NCBI RefSeq assembly: GCF_038502225.1
Contig: NC_091323.1
Span: 29,067,345-29,131,344 of the forward strand
Length of the DNA: 64,000 bases
Direction: 5' to 3'
DNA from: Cherax quadricarinatus
Lineage: Eukaryota > Arthropoda > Malacostraca > Decapoda > Parastacidae
Position numbers and translations under genes: made by a program. Under the pieces are notes generated by a model, which saw only the letters and a program-made list of their open reading frames with translations, was not told the DNA's origin and searched no databases. This document shows, piece after piece, positions 1-11,189 of the stretch. Each line of letters begins with the position of its first letter. Within the stretch, counting starts at the first letter, position 1.

Positions 1-62
1 AAAAAGTTGTCGAAAGTCGAAATTTACGAAGCACGAGCCTTATGAAACTCGAGGGTCCACTG
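1..62. mobile_element. Tigger/pogo transposon right end, cut by window edge
   Basis: The last bases, GAGGGTCCACTG followed by TA, match the ends of the other Tigger-like elements here (for example 18641-18650 and 14100-14109). The preceding GTCGAAAGTCGAAATT also matches the subterminal part of the element at 17475-18650. The rest lies outside the window. Confidence 0.7.
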
Positions 63-146
63 TATTTGGTAAATCTTGAAATAAATTGTCAAATAAATTA
101 TTTTTGTACTTCACCTCACTATGGCACTACTAAATCATCACTCAAC

Positions 147-265
147 AAACCAGCTGTATCTCACCGAGGCAGGGTGCCCCAAAAAAAGAAAAATGAAAGT
201 TTCTCTTTTCAATTTAGTAATGGATACAGGAGAAGCGGTTACTAGCCCCTTGCTCCAGTATAAAT
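147..265 (-). repeat. RTE/SINE tail fragment
   Basis: Contains CACCGAGGCAGGGTGCCCC and ACTAGCCCCTTGCTCC, which recur inverted at 4836-5006. The first block also matches the 3' tails of the RTE-like LINE copies at 14245-15000 and 19936-20668. It is a short 3'-end fragment of a LINE/SINE family. Confidence 0.55.
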
Positions 266-1418
266 ATTATTATTGTTTTTAAATAATACAGTATTCAACA
301 TTCAATTTGGAGATAAATTATGACTAAATTTCTCAAATTTTGAGTGAAATGTAAAATGATGAATGCTTGCATTAGTTTCTGACAGACTATGTTGGTAAAA
401 GAATAGCTATGCACTTGACTAAATATGACAGTGTATCTGAAAATTTAGCCAGCATGGACCAGTAGGCTGACTCCAGTGCTTCTCAGTATTTGCCCAACTC
501 TTGTATTCATACCTGACTTTGTTCCTGTCTTCTTCACGCATATTGTGCAACCACCATATATTATGTATCATACTTGAAAAAACCTGTTGTGCAGGCAAAA
601 TATTGTCTTAAGTTTCCAGTTACTGTGTGTGTCTTAGCTAATTCAAGTTTCTGCTTAACACTGAGACCCCACATTTCCTCTTGGCACCACCACTTGTTTT
701 AGAAACTGTTGTTAACTGCACTTTACTTAATATGTTAATAAAATCACAAAAAATTCTCTAACTCCAGGGAAAAATAGAGACCAGATGATGAGTACATGTG
801 AATGAGCACAAACAATAAACTGATGAGGGTTGCCTACCATTCAGGGAATAATAAATATGAGACAGGTCTTGGATGTGGCTTCTCTGGCCCATCCCAAAGA
901 AACAATGGAGTCAGAAGACAACTGGACACTATTCCTACAGACAAAATCCAGAACTATGAACTTTTGTCCATTTTCTCTGATACTTCCAGCCTTTATCCAG
1001 TCAATGTTTTTGGTCTGAAGTTGCCAAAATTTGTTAATGAGAGGTTATACTGTACTGTAAAAGCAATAAAGGGACATTTTTTTCTGAGTTTTGGAGGTTG
1101 TGAAGTACCTTTAACATCATTTTGAAAGCTAGATGATGATGATACCATTTGGTGGCTTAACATTAGGGAACAATCAGTTGCATCATCCAGCCCTGGTTGC
1201 AACTAACCTGTGAGAGTTAAAACAGAAAACCTTAATAAAGTATAGTACATATAGAACAAGTAAATGTTTGGTGTATAGTATGGTTTTGACTCGGTAAAAC
1301 CAACCTTTTACTATTATAATTAAATACTGTACATCATTCTTGTTAACACTGTGCTCTAGTTGGTATGCGATGACATAAGCAGTGGTGATGTAATAATAAG
1401 TATAATAATATATAATAA
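266..1418. other. No recognisable gene
   Basis: AT-rich sequence. A 107-codon open frame at 802-1125 has no domain I recognise, no splice context and no homology I can name. It ends in an AT-only TAATAA run at about 1390-1420. Confidence 0.5.
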
Positions 1419-1420
1419 TA

Positions 1421-2692
1421 CAGTGGACCCCCGCTTAACGATCACCTCCCAATGCGACCAATTATGTAAGTGTATTTATGTAAGTGTGTTTGTACGTGTA
1501 TGTTTGGGGGTCTGAAATGGACTAATCTACTTCACAATATTCCTTATGGGAACAAATTCAATCAGTACTGGCACCTGAAAAGCTCTGTTCCACAAGGCAC
1601 AGTACTCGCTCCCATCTTGTTCCTCATCCTCATATCTGACATAGACAAGGATGTCAGCCACAGCACCGTGTTTTCCTTTGCAGATGACACCCGAATCTGC
1701 ATGACAGTGTCTTCCATTGCAGACACTGCAAGGCTCCAGGTGGACATCAACCAAATCTTTCAGTGGGCTGCAGAAAACAATATGAAGTTCAACGATGAGA
1801 AATTTCAATTACTCAGATATGGAAAACACAAGGAAATTAAATCTTCATCAGAGTACAAAATAAATTCTGGCCACAAAATAGAGCGAAACACCAACGTCAA
1901 AGACCTGGGAGTGATCATGTCGGAGGATCTCACCTTCAAGGACCGTAACATTGTGTCAATCGCATCTGCTAGAAAAATGACAGGATGGATAATGAGAACC
2001 TTCAAAACGAGGGATGCCAAGCCCATGATGACACTCTTCAGGTCACTTGTTCTATCTAGGCTGGAATATTGCTGCACACTAACAGCACCTTTCAAGGCAG
2101 GTGAAATTGCTGACCTAGAAAATGTACAGAGAACCTTCACGGCACGCATAACGGAGATAAAACACCTCAATTACTGGGAGCGCTTGAGGTTCCTGAACCT
2201 GTATTCCCTGGAACACAGGAGGGAGAGATACATGATTATATACACCTGGAAAATCCTAGAGGGACTAGTACCAAACTTGCACACGAAAATCACTCACTAT
2301 GAAAGCAAAAGACTTGGCAGACGATGCACCATCCCCGCAATGAAAAGCAGGGGTGTCACTAGCACGTTAAGAGACCATACAATAAGTGTCAGGGGCCCGA
2401 GACTGTTCAACCGCCTCCCAGCATACATAAGGGGGATTACCAACAGACCCCTGGCAGTCTTCAAGCTGGTACTGGACAAGCACCTAAAGTCGGTTCCTGA
2501 TCAGCCAGGCTGTGGCTCGTACGTTGGATTGCGTGCAGCCAGCAGTAACAGCCTGGTTGATCAGGCTCTGATCCACCAGGAGGCCTGGTCACAGACCGGG
2601 CCGCGGGGGCGTTGACCCCTGGAACTCTCTCCAGGTAAACTCCAGGAACATACTTCTGGAATGAAAAAATATCGTTAACCGGGGGTCCACTG
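1421..2692. mobile_element. Pogo-type MITE interrupted by LINE A copy 1
   Basis: The ends are an inverted repeat, CAGTGGACCCCCG at 1421 and its complement CGGGGGTCCACTG ending at 2692, flanked by TA on both sides (1419-1420 and 2693-2694). That is the target duplication of Tc1/mariner-pogo elements. Only about 200 bp belong to the MITE: 1421 to about 1577 and about 2650 to 2692. The middle is a LINE inserted between GCACCTGAA and AACATACTTC. Confidence 0.7.
1578..2649 (+). pseudogene. LINE family A copy 1: reverse transcriptase C-terminal part, 5'-truncated
   Basis: The open frame runs to a stop at 2613-2615 and encodes about 345 residues of non-LTR retrotransposon protein. It begins inside the reverse transcriptase palm (KSSVPQGTVLAPILF) and keeps the catalytic FADDTR box at about 1677-1694. 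The thumb and a C-terminal region ending in SQTGPRGR follow. Endonuclease and N-terminal RT are missing, so this is a dead 5'-truncated insertion, although the remaining frame is intact. The 3' end is GC-rich and finishes CTCCAGGTAAACTCCAGG. The 36 codons before 1578 are MITE sequence read through. The family resembles the CR1/Jockey group; the clade is not assigned. Confidence 0.85.
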
Positions 2693-2905
2693 TAATATAA
2701 TAATGCATAATAATAATAATATGATACATAATAATAATATAATAATACATAATAATAATAATGTAATAATACATAATAATAATATAATACATAATAATAA
2801 TAATAACTTATTTCGATAAGGCTGATAGGTTTTACAAAATTGATTAACATTTAATAGTGCATATGGAAAGCCCCTGCTTATGCAGAGCACTTTGGGCAAA
2901 AAAAC
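2693..2905 (-). repeat. tRNA-SINE 3' tail with (TTATTA)n
   Basis: On the minus strand GCTCTGCATAAGCAGGGGC and the following bases match the 3' body of the SINE at 5016-5315. They run into a TTATTA simple repeat spanning about 2693-2805, as expected for a SINE tail. Confidence 0.5.
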
Positions 2906-4338
2906 TTCTAAGTATGGAGAACCTATATTTTACCACTTTGTACGACTGGTTCTTGATGAAGCCCACTGTGTGAAATGTTGTAAAGTTGAGATTTTTTCCT
3001 GCTTGAAGTGTCTTTGAATTATTTTGCTCCCTCATGGTAGGTTCCTTGATGCCAGTGAGGGGCTCTTGATCTGAGGAATTGGACCCCATGCTTCCCTTCC
3101 TTGGTTAGAACCTTAACTGCCCTGGGTTTGTACGTAATTGTCCTTGGCATTTTCTCGAATGGACAATACTTTGGTGTCTCTCTCTGTTTTTAATCCTTGC
3201 CAATATCTTTTTTATCATATTAAGGAAATTCTCTAGGTTATTTTACTCACTATGGTGTATGTATGAACTGTGGGTGTAAGAATACTTAGTTTAACCAAAT
3301 AGGAATTATTGAGAAAATAAAAGGATTGCATGTTGTTTTGTAAGAAGGCAATGTAGACTCGCATCTGCTGCTTTGATGGTCATTCCTAGTCCAAACTCTC
3401 AAACAAGATAGGCCATTCTCCAGTTAATTTTATGGGGGAAGTTGGAGTGAGTGGCTCATTTGCCTGTTGCAGCAGTAATGTTTTGAAAAGTCGTCATTCC
3501 TTTATCTGGAGAGTCTCACTGCTGCACTTCCTGGCAGCCTGTTAAAATTAGTCAAGTTCTGCATTATTATTTTAAAAAAAATTTTGTACTTTGGCTAGCT
3601 TTATTCATTTATCTTTGTCTCGTATATATTTACTCTTCTCTCATATCTTACCCTCTACTTTCCTGCTGATGTGTGTTGCTAAGAAAATTCTTTTTTCTTC
3701 ATATTTTTTTTTTCAATGTTAACAGGTAAATAGTGTTTAACCTACCTGCACATCATACTTTAATCAGTATTGTAGAAACTTTATTGAATTTTCTCATTTC
3801 ACTTTTAATGTCATCAGCATGTAGAGGCAGTCAAGATAAATCTTATATTAATTTAGAATAAAGACAGAATGCTTTATCATATTCAAATAGGCATAAATTA
3901 AAATAATTTAGACATGGACAGGATTGAAATTTATGATTTATGTACTTAGAAATAAAATACACATTTCTGAACTACTGTGATAAACTTCATTAGGTAATAC
4001 CTGTGATATACCTGTGACCAGTTTTGAGAGTTCTACCCTTGCAGCCTGGCATGAATCTAGGCTTACCTGTTTTGATGATGGGACTGTAAAATGTGCAGCA
4101 TGGGAGAAGAAACAATAATCTTTTGTTTTTTTGTTTTACCTTGAGTTTATGTACAATAATAATTCATTGACTGGAGGGTTTGAACCCATGGTAAGCCAGT
4201 CCTAAAACTAGCAGGTCGGTGTTGTGTCATTATGATTTCGTGAGTCGTGCAATAATATGAGTGAATGAGCATTTTGTTTACATTATAAGAACATCATTCT
4301 TGCACTTCACTGTACAACAAAATTTTTCTTTTTACCAG
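2906..4338. other. AT-rich unassigned stretch with a SINE-B fragment
   Basis: No gene or long frame. At about 3052-3118 a fragment with GGGGCTCTTGATCTGAGG matches SINE-B copies at 4690, 37489 and 58640. If the exon at 4339 is real, this could be intron. Confidence 0.4.
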
Positions 4339-4506
4339 ACATGCGATTTCCTCTTGATGGAAGCGTGGAGCTTTATTTTACTCACTCCCCTGACGAACAC
4401 CCACGAACAGTGTCTAATGTGTCATGTGACAAGTCTCCATGTGCTATTGCATCGTGGAACTCATACGAAAATATCAACTTCACTTTTGAGCAAGTGGATG
4501 ACCAAG
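4339..4506 (+). CDS. Possible host-gene exon, possibly ML (NPC2-like) lipid-binding domain
   Basis: A 168-bp stretch is bounded by a polypyrimidine tract plus TTTTACCAG (acceptor AG 4337-4338) and a consensus donor GTAAGT starting at 4507. Its length is divisible by three and it is open in the frame that starts after AC, a symmetrical phase-1 exon. The roughly 55 encoded residues are not low-complexity and are not from any transposon I know. CDKSPCAIASWNSY followed by INFTFEQ resembles the Cys-x3-Pro-Cys strand region of NPC2/MD-2-related lipid-recognition proteins, but residues before it do not fit well. I see no neighbouring exons in the window, so this could also be a chance open frame or another gene. 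Splice signals and length are observed; the family is a guess. Confidence 0.4.
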
Positions 4507-4689
4507 GTAAGTACCGTTTTTGTTTTTTACACATTAAAGATTGGAATATGGAAGTGTATTAAAGCTGTGTGTGGTTTTCAGTTCTCTTCAGTGCATCAAG
4601 GATATCAAACCATCCTAAGAGCTGCTTGAAGAAGGCATCAGATATGGTACATGTCATACTTCATTGGTATATGGTAAATTATATGTATT

Positions 4690-4835
4690 CAGCTCTTGGC
4701 CTAAGGAACTGGACCTGTGCTCCCCTTCCTTGGATTGAAACTGAATACCTCCCATTCTTCCAGGTGCTGTATGACTCCTATGGATTCAGTGCTTCCCCAT
4801 GAATAATAATAATACTGTAATATCTTTATTTCTGT
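4690..4835 (+). repeat. SINE-B copy, (TAA)n tail
   Basis: Contains GTGCTGTATGACTCCTATGG and TTCAGTGCTTCCCCATG followed by AATAATAATAAT. Similar sequences occur at 37489-37640, 58640-58790 and inverted at 58806-58893, so it is a dispersed short retroposon ending in a trinucleotide tail. Confidence 0.65.
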
Positions 4836-5006
4836 CTCCATGGGGAAGTGAAACAGAACTCTTCCTCCGTAAGTCATGTGTGTCGTAAGAGGCAACTAAA
4901 ATGCCAGGAGCAAGGGGCTAGTACCTCCTTCTCCTGTATACATTAGTAAAGTTAAAAAGAGAAACTTTTTTTTTTTTGTTTTTTTTTTTGATGGCCGGTT
5001 TGTTGA
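4836..5006 (+). repeat. RTE/SINE-type tail element
   Basis: Runs from CCATGGGGAAGTG through GTCGTAAGAGGCAACTAAAA and AAGGGGCTAGTACC into T-rich sequence and GGCCGGTTTGTTGA. The second half is the inverse of 147-265 and shares its end with the RTE LINE tails. Confidence 0.6.
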
Positions 5007-5015
5007 AAGAAAGAC

Positions 5016-5315
5016 AAAGATCTTTATTTCTACAAGTACATGTACAAGGTATACAAGCCTAGCTGACATCAATGACATACAACTACATAGAAAGCCCCTC
5101 ATTTTGCAGAGCATTTCAGGCAAATTAGGTCAGTTTTGCCCCAGGATGTGACCCACACCAGTCGACCAACACTCAGGTATCCATTATTACTGATGGGTGA
5201 GCATAGACAGCCAGTGTAAGGAAACATGCCCAATATTTCTACACTTCCTGGAAATCGAACTCGGACATTCACTATGTGAAGCAAGAGCTTTCGCCACAGA
5301 CCACCAAGTACAAAA
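5016..5315 (-). repeat. tRNA-derived SINE, full-length-like copy
   Basis: On the minus strand it begins with a tRNA-like head (GGTGGTCTGTGGCGAAAGC, then a degraded B box GAGTTCGATTTCC). The shared SINE body (GTCGACTGGTGTGGGTC) and an AATAAAGAT tail follow. The same head and body are better preserved at 61545-61852. Confidence 0.7.
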
Positions 5316-5325
5316 ATGACTAGTG

Positions 5326-6286
5326 CAGTGGAACCTCGGATTTCATACTTAATCCATTCCAGAAAACTGAAGTAATGTATCCCATAAGAAATAATGTAGA
5401 TACAATTAATCTGTTCCAGACACCCAAAAATATTAATAAAAAATACATTTTTTAAAGAATAACTATAGTTTTACATACAGAAAACGATGATAAATAAATA
5501 TAAATGACTAATTTTAATGATAAATGAACATTACATACCTTTATTGAAAACTCTTGTTGGAGTATTGAAGAAGGTGAGGAAGGGAGAGGGAGTTTAGGTT
5601 ATTGTTTGGAAGGTAAATCCCCCTTTATAAGAACTTCAGGCATCAATGCTCTCTCTGGGGTTACTTCCCTTCTTTGTTTTTTACTGGCACTTGACCCCTG
5701 TCTCACTAAAAATCTGTCCAGAGAGCTCTGTTTCTGGCGTCTCTTTAAGATTTGCCTTTTCGCAAATGATTGACTCCACAACACAATCTCCCGCTAACTG
5801 TTTTTCGTTGATCTACACCAACAACAACAACTCCACATCTTTGATTGTTTGTGATCTCTGTTTCATTAGCATATTTACCCCTTTTGCAGCTTTAGCTTAT
5901 TGATTTCTACTCTCTTTGCCAGGATGGAACAGATTGTTGATTTCAACTTCCCATACATCCTGGCAAGCTCGGCTAAATGTACGCCACTTTCGTATTTTTC
6001 TGCAATCTCTTTCTTGAATTCTATTGTGGTTCTCATCTTCTTTACCAAAGGGCTGGCACTAGGAACTTTCTTTGGGCCCATGGTGGCTTATTTTGCAGTC
6101 ACAATTGACAAACAAGCACAAAAATTGCAAAATGTTTTGGATGAATGCTCACTCAACCAGTGACAGAGCTGATACGTACGATTTCTCGATGGAGGTACGA
6201 AATCCAGACCAAAATTTTGCCCCCAAAAAGTGTTCTAAATCTGAATTGTATAATATTCGGATCGTACGAAAACCGGAGTCCCATTC
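5326..6286 (-). mobile_element. Internally deleted Tigger element
   Basis: Starts CAGTGGAACCTCGG and ends with a degraded complement around CCGGAGTCCCATTC; TA follows the right end. The minus-strand interior encodes only the two extremities of a Tigger transposase. The left flank lacks a clear TA, so the exact boundary is less certain than for the other copies. Confidence 0.65.
5599..6081 (-). pseudogene. Tigger transposase remnant: N-terminal HTH joined to C-terminal tail
   Basis: Read from 6081 downward, the protein starts MGPKKVPSASPLVKK and continues through the CENP-B/psq-like helix-turn-helix (AELARMYGKLKSTICSIL), as in the fuller copy at 7953-9748. A frame shift near 5880 moves the continuation (GVNMLMKQRS, then LLLLVWINEKQLAGD) into another frame. 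The central DDE catalytic domain is absent. The frame resumes with the C-terminal tail SSLDRFLVRQGSS to SKQ, ending at 5599. The element cannot encode an active transposase. In the intact protein this N-terminal domain binds the element's terminal repeats in the nucleus. Confidence 0.75.
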
Positions 6287-6327
6287 TATTCTCAGAGTGT
6301 ATTACAAAATACTTATAATGTACCAGT

Positions 6328-6420
6328 ACAGTAGGGCCCCGCTTTGGTGCATTTTGCTTTATGGCGGTCCGCTAATATGGACATTTCAAATTATGACCAA
6401 AACTCACTATACTGCTCCCT
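6328..6420. repeat. Possible MITE end (CAGTAGGGCCCCGC)
   Basis: TA precedes CAGTAGGGCCCCGC, which has the general form of pogo-type ends in this window. No matching right end was located, so this is a tentative fragment. Confidence 0.3.
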
Positions 6421-7202
6421 GTCTTTCTAATAGGGTCACCGTGCCCCACCTGGTTTGTTTACATTCTTTGTGAGCACTGCGTCTCTCCATTATATTTCGA
6501 AACTTTCCAAAATTTCAAGTGTTTTAAACTTATTTCATTTGACTTGGCAGGTTTTATTTCCTATTTCCAGAGTCTGTTCATTATATTGAGTACTCACTAT
6601 TATAAATTTTGCATATACAGTGGACCCTCGTGTAACGGCGGCATCGGCTAATGCCAAAATCAAATACAGTGGCACTTTTTGCGTCAAAATGTTGGCTCAG
6701 CTAATGCCTATGTACAGCCAGTGTGCCGTTGTTTACAAGCCAGGGAGGATGATTCCACACATACATGCTATATATTTTGTATTATTCCATTGTTTTTAGT
6801 GCTTGTAACTTCTAAATAAGCCACCATGGGACCAAAGAAAGCTTAGTGCCAGGCTTGTGGTAGAGAAAGAAAGAAACGCAATAGAATTCAAGAACTTGTA
6901 GCAAAGTACCAAATTGAAGGAGGAAGAGCGAGGGGAGAATGTGCCTTCTGCAGTGATTCAGCGATTTTATGATATGTACAATACTATATGTACAATATTA
7001 AAGCAGCAGGTATTGATAAAGGCTATAGTGCCAGCCAGCGATAAGTGTAGAATTAACAGTGTAGCAAGTAAGTTAAGCGAGTAAGCGATAAAAAAACGAC
7101 ACGAAAGTAACTGTCCAGTATTGTTGGATGTTTATAGAGCCAGTAAACATATGCCGGCCTGCTGTCTTCCACCACCCTAAACCTCTGCCAGCATCTCTTC
7201 CA

Positions 7203-7315
7203 TCAAACTAACTAATTAAACTAACATCTCCTCCAAGGTAAGTGTAAATATAAAAGTGTAAGTATAAAAGTAAATGTAAGTGTAAATATAATCTTTATTT
7301 ACACTTATATTTACT
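7203..7315. repeat. Short degenerate repeat, TAAGTGTAAATA-type
   Basis: Repeated AAGTGTAAATATAA/AAGTATAAAAGT words, ending in the complementary TTATTTACACTTATA, so the segment is also weakly self-complementary. Confidence 0.45.
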
Positions 7316-7338
7316 TACGTAACTGTATTTGTGTATTA

Positions 7339-7640
7339 CCTGGAGTTTACCTGGAGAGAGTTCCGGGGGTCAACGCCCCCGAGGCCCAGTCTGTGACCAG
7401 GTCTCATGGTGGATTAGAGCCTGATCAACCAGGCTGTTACTGCTGGCTGCATGCAATCCAACGTACGAGCCACAGCCCAGCTGGTCAGGTATTGACTTTA
7501 GGTGCTTGTCCAGTGCCTGCTTGAAGACAGCCAGGAGTCTATTGGTAATCCCCCTTATGTATACTGGGAGGCAGTTGAACAGTCTTGGGCCCCTGACACA
7601 TATTGTGTTGTCTCTTAACGTGCTAATGACACCCCTGCTT
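7339..7640 (-). mobile_element. LINE family A copy 3, 3' end only
   Basis: Antisense copy of the last ~300 bp of LINE A. It starts CCTGGAGTTTACCTGGAG (complement of the family 3' terminus) and runs to the region encoding the conserved RDHTIS segment. About 90 C-terminal codons are represented, with substitutions relative to 2330-2640. It lies inside the outer Tigger and immediately left of the inner Tigger. Confidence 0.85.
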
Positions 7641-7663
7641 ATTTATAAATTAAAAAGTAAATA

Positions 7664-10020
7664 CAGTGGTCCCTCGTTTATCGTCGTTAATCCATTCCTG
7701 GAAGTGCGACAATTATCGAAAAAGACGATTTTCGAATAAATTTTCCCCATAAGAAATAATGTAAATACAATTAAACCATTCCTGACACCCAGAAGTATTA
7801 AAACAAAAAAAAATTTTTACATGAAATATAGATGTAGTACATAAACAATACAATGGGACATGATGAATGAAACATTAACAGCATAACACTTACCTTTATT
7901 GGCGATTCTTCTTAGTGCATGGAAGACTGGAGGAGGAGAGAGATTGGATTAGTTACTGTTTCAAAGGGGAATCCCCTTCCATCAGCACCTTAGGTACCAA
8001 GTCCTTTTCTGGGATTACTTCTCTTCTCTGTTTCTTAATGCCACAAGGACCAGCTTGAGAGTCACTGGAGTCCTGTCTCGCAAAAAAAGGGTCCAGAGAG
8101 CTGTGTTTCTGGCACCTCATTAAAACTTCCCTAAAATGGGCCAAGACTCTATCACTGTACAAGTTGCTAATATGGCTTGCAACATCCTTCTCAGGATGAT
8201 GTTTCTCCATAAATCTTTCCATCCTACCCCACATTTCAAAAATCTCCTTAATTTTTGAAGAAGGCACCTTCTTCCATCTCTCTTCCTCCTCCTCTGCAGC
8301 AAGATTCTGAGCTGTGATCAGTTGCTGTTCCTGCTGAAGCTCTTGCAGCTCCTCAGTGGTTAGCTCTTCGTTGTGGTCCTCCACCAACTCTTCCACATCC
8401 TCCAAACTCACATCCAACCCCATGGAGCTCCCCAATGCCACAATAGAGTTCACAATTGACATAGGATCATCAGGGTCAGCCACAAGCCCTTCAAAATCCC
8501 TCTTGTGGACACAATCTGGTCACAATTTTCTCCAAACAAAGTACAAAGTCCTGGTAGTCACTCCCTCCCAAGCCTTACCTATAAGGCTTATACAATGGAG
8601 GATACTGAAGTGTTCTTTCCAAAACTCTCTTAGGGTCAAGTGGGTATCTGAGGTCACATTAAAGCACCTTTGAAATATTGCTTTCGTGTAGAGTTTTTTA
8701 AAGTTTGAAATGACCTGCTGGTCCATGGGCTGGAGGAGAGGAGTGGTATTCAGGGCAAGAACTTTACTGTGATGATCCTAAACTCCTGCAGAATTAGGTC
8801 ATCCAAGTTTGGAGGATGAGCAGGTGCATTGTCCATTTCTAGGAGGCACTTGAGATCCAATTTCTTTTCCAGGAGGTAATTCTTCACACTAGGGCCAAAC
8901 ACTTCATTGAACCACTTGACGAAAATTTCCCTCGTGACCCATGCCTTATTATTAGATCTCCAAAACACACACAATTTACTCTTCATAACATATTTTTTTT
9001 TGAACACCCTGGGATTTTCAGAATGGTACACTAGTAACGGCTTCACTTTGAAATCCCCACTAGCATTAGCACAGAACATGAGCGTCAGCCTGTCTTTCAT
9101 AGGCTTGTGTCCTGGCAGTCCCTTTTCCTCCTGAGTAATGTAGGTCCTCTTTGGCATTTTCTTCCAGAAGAGGCCTGTTTCATCACAACTGAACACTTGT
9201 TCAGGTTTCAATCCTTCAGCCTCTGTGTACTCCTTGAATTCACTTACGAATTTTGTAGCTGCAATTTTGTCCGAACTGGCAGCCTCACTATGCCTTATCA
9301 CACTGTGTATGCCACTACGGTTTTTAAATCTCTCAAACCAACCTTTGCTGGCCTTAAATTCACAAATATCAGTACTCGTTGCAGGCAATTTCTTTACCAG
9401 ATCGTCATGCAACTGCCTAGCCTTTTCACAAATAATCGACATCATAAGACTATCTCCTGCTAATTGTTTCTCGTTTATCCACACCAATAATAACTTCTCA
9501 ACCTCTTCGAGTACTGGTGATCTCATTTTTGTCAGCATATTTACCCCCTTTGCAACAACAGCTTCCTTGATTTCCTTTTTCTTGGCCACGATGGAAGATA
9601 TGGTTGTACGGGATTTGTTATACATCCTGGCCAGTTCGGCCACACGTACGTCACTTTCATATTGTTCAGTGATGTTTTTCTTAAATTCAGTCGTATTTCT
9701 CACCTTCTTTACCAAAGGCTTGGCACTAGGAGCTTTCTTTGGAGCCATGGTAGCTTATTTAGCACTTGCAAGCACTAAAATGAATGGAATATTATGAAAT
9801 ATTTCGTATGAACACTTGAGGGGACCGTTGCTCACTGGTAAACAATGGCACACTGGCTGGGAAGGGAGGCCGAGGCGGCTCAGAGCCGTGAGTACGCGTC
9901 CAGGACGAACGACAATTAGCAAGTCAACCGACCATTTGTGAGCCAATGTTTGGACTAAAATAACGCGACGATTTCCAAAAAGGACGACTATCGAGCCTGG
10001 CTATTATCGAGGGACCACTG
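7664..10020 (-). mobile_element. Inner Tigger element, near full length (2357 bp)
   Basis: Terminal inverted repeats CAGTGGTCCCTCG (7664) and CGAGGGACCACTG (ending 10020) are flanked by TA on each side (7662-7663 and 10021-10022). Subterminal sequences also pair imperfectly. It carries one transposase gene on the minus strand. The ends differ from the outer Tigger (GGTCCC versus GGACCC), showing a different subfamily. Confidence 0.9.
7953..9748 (-). pseudogene. Tigger transposase (CENP-B HTH plus DDE), frameshifted with one stop
   Basis: Reads from ATG at 9748 to a stop at 7953, about 598 codons, close to the usual Tigger length. Residues 1-65 form the psq/CENP-B type helix-turn-helix. A second DNA-binding segment contains WINEKQLAGD and SKGWFERFKNRSG. 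The DDE domain has SCDETGLFWKKMP (first Asp, about residue 189) and LLEMDNAPAHPP (second Asp, about 306). A one-base loss near 8750 breaks the frame just before NTTPLLQPMDQQ, which carries the third acidic residue. A TGA at 8520-8522 interrupts VWRKL-PDCVHKRDFEG and is probably a mutated Trp codon. The acidic C-terminal tail continues open to 7953. Two lesions suggest a fairly recent, now inactive, autonomous copy. Confidence 0.9.
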
Positions 10021-10602
10021 TATTTCTTATTTATAAATTACATACAGTGTTTAAGTGTGATAGTGTTGGTGGGTTCTGCTGCTGCCTCCATCACCACTAA
10101 TATGTACGGTTTCTCTCAGTGGCCCTTATAAACCCAACAACAACACTTCCACCACTTACTCCTCTCATACATTATGACATATTCATTCTAGAGTATATAT
10201 CATGTTTTTATGTTATTAATATTGTTTATTATGACATATTAGATGAATTGTGATAGATAAATAAGCCATAGAGATGATATTAGCATCATATTGAAGCATA
10301 ATAAACTCACCTCCTACCTGTCTTCCATACACCAACAAGAGTCAGTAAAGGTAAGTGTGATGTTAAATGTTCATTTATCCATTTTATTAGTGCTTTATGT
10401 TTATTTGTCATTGTTTTCTGTATGTATCTATATATTTAATCTTTAAAAAAAAAATATTTTTTTAAATACTTTTGGCTGTCTGAAACGAATTAATTGGATT
10501 TCCATTATTTCTTATGGGGAAAATTAATTCAGCTAACAGCAAAATCGGTTAAAGGCAAGCTCTCCGGAACGGATTAATGCCGTTACCCGAGGGTCCACTG
10601 TA

Positions 10603-10965
10603 CATGAATGTAGTGCAGTTCTTTATGAATTACAGTATGCTAAGTTCATTACAGGGGCATATTTGATCAGAATTTTTTTTTCACACTTATACACCCCGTC
10701 AACTAATTACATGAATACCACCTGGTGGTTCACACTTACACTCACTCACCCATTTGACCATAAACACAGAAATATCAGTCTTAATCTTAAAATAATGAAT
10801 CCTAACTAGATATAAGTTGGCCTGCGATACTTCAATACTGAAACTATGTAGTATTGTGCGAAAACAAGAGCATTCACATTGCTGAACTCACAAACTAGTA
10901 TTTAGTCAGCCTTAATACCAACTTACCTCATAATTTGTAATATTTTAAAGTTAAGAATTAATCTA
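10603..10965. other. No recognisable feature
   Basis: AT-rich sequence with no open frame of note and no match I could see to other repeats in the window. Confidence 0.4.
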
Positions 10966-11120
10966 ACTCTGCCCGAAATGCCTAGCCATGCTAGGTGTTC
11001 TAGTGGCCCCCTCTGTAATTAGTATTTTACTACAAGTAAACCACACAATAACCAAATTCTGTAAACTCAGCATTGTAATTCTTATAGAGAATAAACTTGA
11101 TTTGATTTGATTTGATTGCT
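10966..11120 (+). repeat. SINE/LINE 3' end with (TTTGA)n tail
   Basis: Begins near TGCCCGAAATGCCTAGCCA, resembling the SINE body word GCCTGAAATGCTCTGC. It finishes GAATAAACTTGATTTGATTT with a pentanucleotide tail at about 11093-11118, typical of a non-LTR-mobilised element in sense orientation. Confidence 0.5.
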
Positions 11121-11189
11121 TACCAGTTAAGAGCTGTTAATTTACCTCAGTTGATTTCAAAGCCCAGCTGTATCTATGGTATACTTCCA

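Larger units (their letters stand above)
6618..10600 (+). mobile_element. Outer Tigger element containing a LINE fragment and a second Tigger
   Basis: Ends are CAGTGGACCCTCGTGTAACG at 6618 and CGTTACCCGAGGGTCCACTG ending at 10600, with TA at 6616-6617 and 10601-10602. Its own coding matter is small: about 6826-6990 begins ATGGGACCAAAGAAAGCTTAG (M-G-P-K-K-A-stop), followed by degraded HTH residues. Insertions at 7339-7640 and 7664-10020 make up most of its length. Its right part (about 10075-10400) matches 13390-13720 inside the Tigger at 12878-14109, so both derive from the same subfamily. Confidence 0.75.

Noticed and set aside
819..830. CTGATGAG, a perfect hammerhead 5' core
   Set aside because: No stem II plus GAAA follows within a plausible distance; a chance match.
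802..1125. 107-codon frame as a small gene
   Set aside because: No recognisable domain, no splice or promoter context, and two overlapping frames of similar quality.
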